This document shows positions 8,267 to 15,900 of a stretch of 33,741 nt of DNA, piece by piece. The first letter of the stretch is position 1. Each line of letters opens with the position of its first letter. Below the pieces are notes generated by a model. That model saw nothing but the letters and a program-made list of their open reading frames with translations, was not told where the DNA came from and did no database searches. Made by a program: the position numbers and the translations under genes. Source of the stretch: an uncultured Chromatiaceae bacterium (GTDB taxonomy: Bacteria; Pseudomonadota; Gammaproteobacteria; Tenderiales; Tenderiaceae); NCBI GenBank assembly GCA_945787785.1, contig CALZIO010000012.1, positions 1-33,741 on the forward strand, given 5' to 3'.

Positions 8267-11200
8267 TTATTCATGTTTTGCTGCCTCATCCGATTTGGAT
8301 TTTTGTTCGCTTTTGTTAACCATTGACTCCAATGATTCATCATCTTCGCCATCCTCACCTGGGCGCCCCTTGGTAACTCCCCCTAATACCGGCGTTGGGT
8401 CAAAAAATGTCCATGCCGGCAACGACGTCAAGACACTACTCAGCACTACTCCACCCCTAAGCAGATAAGCCACATAACCAATTGATAGCCCTGTAGATGC
8501 TGCAACAGTGGAGCCAGCCATAATTTTTCCGTATTGAATATCTGTTGTAACATCCTCACGCAGCTGATCCAGATCTCGACTAAAACCACCTATTTCAATT
8601 AATGACATCGGATCACTGAATTCACCAGCCAACAATCCATCCAAGCCAGGCTGTGCCACCTGAATGGCTTTCATCACTGCCATAACAGAGGCCTTTAAAG
8701 GTATATTGGGTTTATTTGCGGTAGGTGAATCGTTGCCAAAAGATTGAGACAGAACTTGCTGACTACTATCTACTGGTAGATTAGAGACTGCTTGTTGCTC
8801 CGCTTCAGCCACCACCTCTACGACAGCTTCTGGCTCTTCAGCGCTTTCATCCACCACCTCTTCAGGTTCACTAACTGATTCCTCTTCTTCAATAATTTTA
8901 GCGGTCACTGGCTCAGCAGCTATGACAATCGGCACGGGAATTGTTGGCTTAGGCAAGGGCGCCTCTAATACGTCATTAACCGTGATGGTGATTGTCTCGT
9001 CATGGCTTAAACCATCAGCGTCAGTGACTCGCACAACGACTTCATAACTGCCTTGCGTTTCAAAATCCAACACACCATCAGTAAGCACCAGCTCATCACC
9101 ATTGATCAGACTAAACCTGGCAGCATCTACACCACCTTGAATTGTGTAAGTCGCGTTATCTCCATCATCAGCATCGACTGCTGTGAGCGTCGCAACGGTG
9201 AGGCCCTCAGTGGTATCTGTATTTTCATCTACAATCACGGTACCTGGTGTAATAGTTGTAGGCGCATCGTTGACATTTGTTACGACGCCGGTGGCGGCGC
9301 TGCTGACTGATTCGGTTGTGCCCTGACCATCGGTGTACTTAGCTACCACAGTGATGGTAGAACCGACAGCAGCATCGCCCAAGGTATAGGTACTGGCAGT
9401 GGCGCCGCCGATATCGACACCATCGCGTTGCCATTGATAACTGATGGCGCCGAGGCCGTCGGCATCGGAGAGGGTATTCGAAGCGGTGAGTATTTGATCT
9501 TCAGTCGCCGTGCCACTGATGGTCACTGTGCCAATAGGAGAGTCGTTAACATTGCTTACTACCGCGGTAGCAGCTGAGCTAACTGATTCGACCGTACCTT
9601 GGCCGTCTGTATACTTCGCCACCACGGTGATGGCTGCACCGACATCGGCATCGTCCAAGGTATAGGTGCTGGCCGTGGCGACGCCGATATTCACGCCGTC
9701 ACGTTGCCATTGATAACTGATAGCGCCCAGCCCATCCCCATCGGCCAGAGTGTTCGAGGCGGTGAGGATTTGATCTTCGCTGACAGTGCCACTGATACTG
9801 ACGGCACCTGTTGGAGCATCGTTCACACCAGTTACTGCGGCGGTAGCCGCACTACTGATGGATTCGGCCTTGCCCTGGCCGTCTGTATACTTCGCTACCA
9901 CAGTGATGGAAGCACCGACGTCGGCATCGCCCAAGGTATAAGTGCCGGCTGTAGCACCACCGATATCCACCCCATCACGTTGCCATTGATAACTGATGGC
10001 GCCGAGGCCATCAGCATCGGCCAGGGTGTTGCTGGCTGTAAGGATTTGATCTTCAGCCACCGTGCCACTGATGCTCACTGCACCAGTAGGAGTATCGTTG
10101 ACATTGGCCACGGCGGCGGTGGCCGCACTGCTGACCGCTTCGGCCTTGCCCTGGCCATCGGTATAGCTGGCCACCACAGTGATGGCAGCGCCGACATCGG
10201 CATCGCCCAGGGTGTAGGTGCTGGCGGTGGCGCCGCCAATATTCACCCCGTCACGCTGCCATTGATAACTGATAGCACCAAGGCCATCTTCATCGGTCAG
10301 GGTGTTCGAGGCGGTGAGAACCTGGTCTTCGGCCACAGTACCACTGATGGTAACACTGCCGCCTGGGGCGTCATCAATATTGCTTACATCGATCGTTATG
10401 GTGTTGACGCTGGAAAGGTCCACACCTCCATTGGCCGTGCCACCTGTATCCTGCACCTGAAAATCAAAGCTGGCATAGGACGTGCCCACACCATTCAGCG
10501 GTGGTGTATAAACCAATAAACCAAGATCGATATCAGCAACACTGACGTAATCACCAACATTCACAGCGCTGCCGTTGTTGGTTAGTGTTCCGAGGGCAGG
10601 TAATGTGTTTATCTTGACAGCATTGAAGTTGTCATTATCCACCGCATCACCGAAACCAAAATCAGCCGCGGCAAATGTATAGCCAGTCTCTTCAGCAGTG
10701 CCAACTGTTTTATCCGAGCTACTTGGGGCATCGTTAACGGGATTCACGTTCACCTGCTGCTTACCCGGCAAGCTGGTACCACCATCACCATCACTGAGTA
10801 TAAAACCCACGGTTCTGGTCAGACCCGACGGATTTTCAGAGCTATTATCGAAGGCGATCTGGCGTACAACCTCTTGAACGGTGGCGGGTGTGCTGTTGAC
10901 ATTCCAGGTAATGACCAGTGGGTTACCGGCTGTGCCATCATTAATGGCATCGATCGTGCCGATGACTGTCGCGCTAACCAGCACATCGGAACCACTTAGG
11001 CTGACATTGCCACCAGGAAAAATACCCAGCACGTCATTAACACTGCCGTTGTTCGTGATGACCACTGTCAATGTGCCCGTATCAAAGTCAGTACTATCAG
11101 CATCGCTAATGGTTGCGCCTGGATCAATGATGACAGGCGCAGCATCACCTTCATTGAAGGTGACCATGTTACCTGGCATCGTGACGATAGGGGCTGAAAC

Positions 11201-14107
11201 ACCAGTAAAGTTGATTGTTTGCTGAGCAAGTTCGCTTGTGCCTCCGTCGCCATCGGTGAGCACAAAATCGACAATACGGGTACTGGTATCTGGTGTGCCT
11301 GAGGTATTGTTGTACGCAACTTGGTGCAAGACTTCTTCGATGGTGGCGGGAGTACTGTTAGCGTTCCAGTTAATCACAAGATCTACGCCGTTAACTCCAT
11401 CATTAACGGCATCGATTGCGCCAATAGTGGTGCCGCTAACCAGCACATCTGAGCCGCTGAGTGTTACATTGCCACCTGGTTTTATGCTCAGGGTGTCATT
11501 TACCGTCACGCCTGAAGAAATACTGATTGTGAAGGCACCACCATCCAGGTTTGTGCTGTCTACATCCGCCACTGATGCAAGCGGGTCTATAACCGTGGCA
11601 GGATCCAGGATTGTATAATTGAGAGGTGTTGCCAGCGTTGTGGTTACCACTGGTGCCTGATTATTGGAAACTGTCAATGTGAATCCATCGAGCTTTTCAG
11701 CGCCAGCTTCGAAACCGACATCACTGCCATCAAATACCAATGATGCTGTCGCTATACCATTGCCGAGTCCCGACACAAGTGTGGTTTTTGTGACATTTAG
11801 CGCATAGACGTCAAACTTTTCTATCGCAAGCGCATTCGACCCCGCCACATTGGCATCCGAGGTTAACAGAATAGTTCCTGCACTTAAGGTCTGGCCACCG
11901 ATAGTCGTATTTGTTTCTACCAGATCAATGCCATTCACTTTATCAATATTGACGTTTACATCGGTACCTTCGATAAGAACACTCGCGCTTCCGCTGGTAG
12001 TGCCTGTTCCCACATCGGTGGTTTGATAGAGCCAGATATCTTCGTCCTCTGCTCCACCAGAGCGAGAGAAAAGAAAATCACCCGCCTGCAGGTTGGCATC
12101 ACCGACTTTGGTATCTTGCTCAATCAGCGTAATGCCCATGAGATCGGCCCCGGCCGGATTATCCAGCAACAGCGCAAAAGACCCAACACTGTAGTCCCCT
12201 ACGATATCAGGGCGGAATACAACCACATCTTTCTGTTTATCCACCGACGCCAGGGCATTGCTAAAACCAGGATCCGGGGCGGCAGAGTTACCGACCCAGT
12301 TAGTGGAATCACTGATCAGCAGCAGGTCACCTGCCTTGAGCTGAAAGTTTGAAGCCCCTACCTGGATATCGGCACTGACATAATGGGAGCCGACTACGTT
12401 CTTGCTTGGCGCGAAGAAGTCACCATCAAATGCCATACCAAAGGTACCGTCGGTAATTCCAGCTTGTTCAAAGCCCAGGTTCGGACCTGCAATCTGCACC
12501 AGATCTGCTTTTCTCCAATCCTCTGTCCCTGGCTGACCACCGCTGCTAACATGATTATCGGTAGACAACCAGAGAGGATTGCTGCTGTCAGGTGTGTTAA
12601 CCGTATAATCAACCTGAAGCAGTGGCCGAAAGTTAACAGTGCCTTCGTCAGCGCTGTAAAATTTCCAGGGATTGGTGTTGCTATTGGTAATCGCCCAGCC
12701 ATAGTTGGCATCACCATCAGACCAGGCCTGTACGGTCGTGGTCATCCCCATAAAGCTTTGCTGGCCTGTTGCGTTGGGTGTCACCAGGGTGCTGTCAGCC
12801 ACCAGATTTGCTTCGATGTTGTCGAGCTGGATTCCGCCAACCATTGAATCCCAGGTTGAATCTTCATTCCACGAAGCCAACATCTGGTGCAATTCAATAT
12901 TTGCTCCTGCCGCACTGGCACCACTTACCTCAAATATCAGCTCGACCGAATTGATGGTCGATCCCCAGGGAATCTGCCCTGGGCTGGCACCAAAGATATT
13001 GTCAAAACGTATCAGGCTCTGCAGTGACGGGCTGCTATCCACATCAAGTTCGGTCGCAGTGTCATACTTTGTTGATGTGGCCCCAGCATCAAGCTTGGTA
13101 TCCAGAGTGCCGGTATAAGTACCACTTCCTTCCTGAAAAGATGCTATTGCCAGCGTGCCACTCCAGCTTTTCTGTAAACTTTCACTGAAGGCGATATTTG
13201 TCTCGATCTTACCTGCCTGATATTCCAACACCCAGTCACCGGCCAATGCTGCATTACCGGTTAGATCACTACTGGCGGCCACATCGGCGCCCGACAGTTG
13301 GCTTAAAGACTGAATCAGAGATACACCTTCTGCAGAAGCAGCAAGATTACAACCGTAGAACAGCAAGTCGGCTTCGTTGCTTAGGGCGTTGCCCCAGCCC
13401 TCAATTGCGGACGAATAGGCAGCAATGTTTTCTTGTGACAACCAGTTACTGCCCAGTTGAACCGCACCATTGCTGCCATGGGAGATGAAATGCACGGCAT
13501 CAATCTGATCATACTGAGCCAGCACCTCGCTGACCTGCTCAATGCCATCGCGGTTTGGGTCGAGAACAAAAATCTCATAGGCAATGCTGCCATCGCGCTT
13601 TTGAATATCATCCAGCAGTTGTTGATATTCCGGCGTGCGGTTATCGACAAACAGAAGCTCATGGCGCACCGATGTCTCTGCATCAGGTGCCAACAATGGC
13701 TCATCGCCTATATCGGTTAACAAGGCTAGCGGTGGTGGCGCAATGTAGATGCCTGAGCGGTCATCTATCGAAGGTGATTCCTGCCCTGCTACAGCTAAAT
13801 GAGACAGGAACTCAAGATCCAACGAACGCGGGAGGTTTTCGGATAAATAAGCTGGTACCACATCGTTACTCTCTGGCTGGGGTGCCAGCGAGGCGATCAA
13901 GCTTTCTACTACTTCAGGATCATCTACGTCTTGTAATGGGATGTCTTTGTCATCATAGAAAAGATCCCCCCCCGCAGACAAACCAACAGGGTCAGCAGAA
14001 AGCAACAAACGAGGCTCCAAGGCTTCCAGCAGGAAACTGGCCTGGATACTGTCATGCTTACTACCAAAAATTCTTTGGCATGTTTTTTCTATCTTCTTGA
14101 GTGCCAT
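8267..14107 (-). CDS. Giant LEPR-XLL / DUF4347 / Ig-repeat surface protein
   Basis: A protein of about 1,946 residues (1,955 if the upstream TTG at 14134 is used; numbering here counts from that TTG). It has no classical signal peptide; instead it has the LEPR-XLL motif LEALEPRLLLSADP at 36-49, typical of giant exported repeat proteins. DUF4347 follows (about 158-326), with His219 in HFISHG and Cys262 in YGCNLA, a caspase-like His/Cys pair. Next come a DNRLRE/CBM-like region (about 330-510), cadherin-like repeats with VNDAP linkers, four near-identical 92-residue Ig-like repeats (coded at 9260-10363), a cadherin domain, a Glu/Pro/Val-rich linker, a hydrophobic segment (about 1874-1922) and an acidic charged tail. 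I see no RTX nonapeptides. ATG at 14107 was chosen over TTG for codon type; GGA lies just upstream. Likely role: adhesin or matrix protein, exported by the adaptors coded upstream. Confidence 0.9.
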   Translation of the reverse strand: MALKKIEKTCQRIFGSKHDSIQASFLLEALEPRLLLSADPVGLSAGGDLFYDDKDIPLQDVDDPEVVESLIASLAPQPESNDVVPAYLSENLPRSLDLEFLSHLAVAGQESPSIDDRSGIYIAPPPLALLTDIGDEPLLAPDAETSVRHELLFVDNRTPEYQQLLDDIQKRDGSIAYEIFVLDPNRDGIEQVSEVLAQYDQIDAVHFISHGSNGAVQLGSNWLSQENIAAYSSAIEGWGNALSNEADLLFYGCNLAASAEGVSLIQSLSQLSGADVAASSDLTGNAALAGDWVLEYQAGKIETNIAFSESLQKSWSGTLAIASFQEGSGTYTGTLDTKLDAGATSTKYDTATELDVDSSPSLQSLIRFDNIFGASPGQIPWGSTINSVELIFEVSGASAAGANIELHQMLASWNEDSTWDSMVGGIQLDNIEANLVADSTLVTPNATGQQSFMGMTTTVQAWSDGDANYGWAITNSNTNPWKFYSADEGTVNFRPLLQVDYTVNTPDSSNPLWLSTDNHVSSGGQPGTEDWRKADLVQIAGPNLGFEQAGITDGTFGMAFDGDFFAPSKNVVGSHYVSADIQVGASNFQLKAGDLLLISDSTNWVGNSAAPDPGFSNALASVDKQKDVVVFRPDIVGDYSVGSFALLLDNPAGADLMGITLIEQDTKVGDANLQAGDFLFSRSGGAEDEDIWLYQTTDVGTGTTSGSASVLIEGTDVNVNIDKVNGIDLVETNTTIGGQTLSAGTILLTSDANVAGSNALAIEKFDVYALNVTKTTLVSGLGNGIATASLVFDGSDVGFEAGAEKLDGFTLTVSNNQAPVVTTTLATPLNYTILDPATVIDPLASVADVDSTNLDGGAFTISISSGVTVNDTLSIKPGGNVTLSGSDVLVSGTTIGAIDAVNDGVNGVDLVINWNANSTPATIEEVLHQVAYNNTSGTPDTSTRIVDFVLTDGDGGTSELAQQTINFTGVSAPIVTMPGNMVTFNEGDAAPVIIDPGATISDADSTDFDTGTLTVVITNNGSVNDVLGIFPGGNVSLSGSDVLVSATVIGTIDAINDGTAGNPLVITWNVNSTPATVQEVVRQIAFDNSSENPSGLTRTVGFILSDGDGGTSLPGKQQVNVNPVNDAPSSSDKTVGTAEETGYTFAAADFGFGDAVDNDNFNAVKINTLPALGTLTNNGSAVNVGDYVSVADIDLGLLVYTPPLNGVGTSYASFDFQVQDTGGTANGGVDLSSVNTITIDVSNIDDAPGGSVTISGTVAEDQVLTASNTLTDEDGLGAISYQWQRDGVNIGGATASTYTLGDADVGAAITVVASYTDGQGKAEAVSSAATAAVANVNDTPTGAVSISGTVAEDQILTASNTLADADGLGAISYQWQRDGVDIGGATAGTYTLGDADVGASITVVAKYTDGQGKAESISSAATAAVTGVNDAPTGAVSISGTVSEDQILTASNTLADGDGLGAISYQWQRDGVNIGVATASTYTLDDADVGAAITVVAKYTDGQGTVESVSSAATAVVSNVNDSPIGTVTISGTATEDQILTASNTLSDADGLGAISYQWQRDGVDIGGATASTYTLGDAAVGSTITVVAKYTDGQGTTESVSSAATGVVTNVNDAPTTITPGTVIVDENTDTTEGLTVATLTAVDADDGDNATYTIQGGVDAARFSLINGDELVLTDGVLDFETQGSYEVVVRVTDADGLSHDETITITVNDVLEAPLPKPTIPVPIVIAAEPVTAKIIEEEESVSEPEEVVDESAEEPEAVVEVVAEAEQQAVSNLPVDSSQQVLSQSFGNDSPTANKPNIPLKASVMAVMKAIQVAQPGLDGLLAGEFSDPMSLIEIGGFSRDLDQLREDVTTDIQYGKIMAGSTVAASTGLSIGYVAYLLRGGVVLSSVLTSLPAWTFFDPTPVLGGVTKGRPGEDGEDDESLESMVNKSEQKSKSDEAAKHE
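9260..10363 (-). repeat. Four tandem 276-bp repeats coding Ig-like modules
   Basis: Four in-frame copies of exactly 276 bp (92 codons) lie end to end: 10088-10363, 9812-10087, 9536-9811 and 9260-9535. Each codes a module with the landmarks SISGT, EDQ(I/V)LTASNTL, DGLGAISYQWQRDGV, TYTL, ITVVA and TDGQG, and ends in VND(T/A/S)P. The register was checked using the shared CGTTGCCATTGATAACTGAT-type block (CGCTGCC in the first copy), whose starts lie 276 bp apart at 9426, 9702, 9978 and 10254. The high nucleotide similarity suggests recent duplication or gene conversion, and copy number may vary between strains. Confidence 0.95.
13966..13973 (-). repeat. Poly-G(8) tract in 5' part of the giant gene
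   Basis: Eight consecutive C on the plus strand read as eight G in the coding strand, at about codon 54-57 (SAGGDLF), just after the LEPR-XLL motif. Loss of one G would lead to TAG after about 17 codons, and gain of one G to TGA within nine codons. Tracts of this length can slip during replication and switch a gene on and off, but slippage here is inferred. Confidence 0.85.
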
Positions 14108-14179
14108 CGTTCCAGTTTCATTCTCGATCGACAATCTGGACCTAATCTAAACAAAAGCGTTTATCTATCTATAATTAAC

Positions 14180-14194
14180 GGCACGATGGGTGCC
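14180..14194. promoter_or_regulatory. Inverted repeat upstream of the giant gene
   Basis: GGCAC and GTGCC form a perfect five-base inverted repeat around a five-base centre, about 75 bases upstream of the ATG of the giant gene, in the 151-bp gap after the HlyD-SPOR gene. On the coding strand it is followed by an AT-rich stretch containing TATAGATAGATAAAC, not by a T-run, so an operator or mRNA hairpin is more likely than a terminator. It may be chance. Confidence 0.25.
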
Positions 14195-14258
14195 ATACTT
14201 TTGAAATTTCGGGTGATTTTGCTGGAGCTCCCGCCTGAGCGGAAAGGACAGGGGCGGT

Positions 14259-15773
14259 TTACCTGGAGGCGGTTCTGGAAAGCTGTTCGCTACAGGCTAA
14301 TGGTCTGGACTGTTTTCCGGCCATCACTTGGGGGTGTGCCTTAGTCAGGACTGTTCTCTCAGAATTGCTGAGAGGATAATTTACATCCACCCACCACTTG
14401 TTTGTTTGCTGGCTAAGCTCAACAACCTCAGTTTCGAAATCTAGCTGCGCAAGCAGGTTTACGCGCTTTTTAAGCGTGATCTCTTTACCATAGACGCCAA
14501 GCGAGATTCGGTGTTTATATCGACCTCTCCACATCATTGCCAAGTCCTGAATTCCAGCATCTTTCATCCGCGCCATGAGCTGATTTGATTGTTCACGACT
14601 TTCCTGATTTGGCGCCAGCACAATGAACCTGGGGGACCGCTCCTGGCTTAGTGTCAGCGCAGATGGTGCCAGGCCCTGATCTTGAAGCAGGCCAATAAGT
14701 TGCTGTGCCTCTGAGCTAGATGCAAATGGGCCAATCGATGAACAACTTGCTATAGACGGCGTATCAGCTAAATTTATTGCTATTACATCCCCCCCTTCTA
14801 TCCCCGCTAGCGTCTCAAGATTATTATTCTGCTGGACAACTTCACCATTAGACTCGGAATCTTCAGCTTGCTTAACAGGAAAATCAGACAGGATCTTTAC
14901 ATTACATTTGAGTCCGGCAGGTAGCTTATTTTCCGGATTTGGCAGCTCAAGACGTACCCCAAAGGTACCACTTGCTGCATCACCCATTTGATCAACCACG
15001 GTGACAGTGGCACGTTGTGGCGTTTCATTAAAGACCTCGAAAAACACATCGGCCTGCATACCGCTGTTAATCTTGCCAAATTGTTCTATGGGCACGATAG
15101 CTTCCACGTACAGGGGATTGAATTGTGCAATGCGCACAATTGCTTCTTCCTCAACGTGTTCAGAGGCAGACTTATAGCGCTGCACAACAACACCCTGAAT
15201 GGGACTTCGAATACTCTTTTGCTTTAGCTGTGCTTCTGCCTTCTGCAGCTCGAGTTTTCTTAGCTTGCGCAATTCGCGTGAATGCTTGAGTTTTTCCTTC
15301 GATAAAGCCATATTTCGTTCAGCTTCATCTTTATCCTGCGATGAAGCTACATCATTGACATAAAGCGAATCAAAGCGTTTGTGTTTACGTTTATCAAACA
15401 TCAAGTTAACTTCACCCAGATTAACCTCTGAATCCAGCGCTGCTTTCGCCCGCGCAAGCGCAACCGTTGCCTGTTCCACTTCCGAATTCAGCCTTGCTAT
15501 CACCTGGCCTTGCGCAACGATGTCACTGCGGTCCACAGCAACATCTGCCAGAGTACCCGGGACAGGGCTGCTGACATCAATGGTGATGGAAGGCGTTACA
15601 ATGCAGTCAAGTACCGGCATCTCTTCTGCCCCACTTGTCAGGCTCCAGGACAGGAAAAAAAGCGACAACACCATCCTGATGGATGGTGGGGAATATCTAT
15701 TTTGGCTAGATTGTCGCTCTGAAAATATCACTTCTACGCAGTCACTCAATAAATAACTATGGCTAGTTAACAA
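14259..15773 (-). CDS. HlyD-like periplasmic adaptor with C-terminal SPOR-like region
   Basis: Up to 504 residues. A hydrophobic segment (about 34-48, VLSLFFLSWSL) gives an export signal. The membrane-fusion part (about 60-295) has a lipoyl-like half (SSPVPGTLADVAVDRSDIVAQGQVIARL, in two pieces), a helical hairpin (about 95-187, rich in Lys, Glu and Leu), the second lipoyl half (IRSPIQGVVV) and a beta-barrel part (VEAIVPIEQFGKI). The C-terminal part (about 340-465) reads as two SPOR-like units, one beginning SIGPF with SEAQQLIGLL and one with RISLGVYG and KRVNLLAQL. SPOR domains bind peptidoglycan, so this fusion could pin the adaptor to the cell wall. A G7 run lies at 14789-14795. The start is uncertain: the frame opens at TTG 15773, ATG at 15674 would leave no basic n-region, and GTG at 15731 is another option. 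It lies between the M50 gene and the giant gene, in the same direction. Confidence 0.85.
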   Translation of the reverse strand: MLTSHSYLLSDCVEVIFSERQSSQNRYSPPSIRMVLSLFFLSWSLTSGAEEMPVLDCIVTPSITIDVSSPVPGTLADVAVDRSDIVAQGQVIARLNSEVEQATVALARAKAALDSEVNLGEVNLMFDKRKHKRFDSLYVNDVASSQDKDEAERNMALSKEKLKHSRELRKLRKLELQKAEAQLKQKSIRSPIQGVVVQRYKSASEHVEEEAIVRIAQFNPLYVEAIVPIEQFGKINSGMQADVFFEVFNETPQRATVTVVDQMGDAASGTFGVRLELPNPENKLPAGLKCNVKILSDFPVKQAEDSESNGEVVQQNNNLETLAGIEGGDVIAINLADTPSIASCSSIGPFASSSEAQQLIGLLQDQGLAPSALTLSQERSPRFIVLAPNQESREQSNQLMARMKDAGIQDLAMMWRGRYKHRISLGVYGKEITLKKRVNLLAQLDFETEVVELSQQTNKWWVDVNYPLSNSERTVLTKAHPQVMAGKQSRPLACSEQLSRTASR

Positions 15774-15900
15774 TTCGGCATTTGGCGGGGTTTCTTAACA
15801 AGATTCCCTGAAAATTTAGGTAGATAGTGGAATTTCCGCTGCCATAAGGCATTTATCGTCAGCAGCCGTCCGAAAGATGAAGTGGGAAAAATAAGCCTGA

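Noticed and set aside
9260-10363. CRISPR array
   Set aside because: The repeats are 276 bp, in frame and without spacers; they code protein modules.
9599-10519. 306-codon open frame on the plus strand inside the giant gene
   Set aside because: It lies antisense to the 276-bp repeats and its own product repeats with the same period, so it is a shadow of the Ig-like modules. No ribosome-binding site or family resemblance.
8267-14107. Type I secretion RTX adhesin interpretation
   Set aside because: No glycine/aspartate-rich nonapeptide repeats are seen in the protein and no ABC transporter is nearby, so a standard RTX system is not supported.
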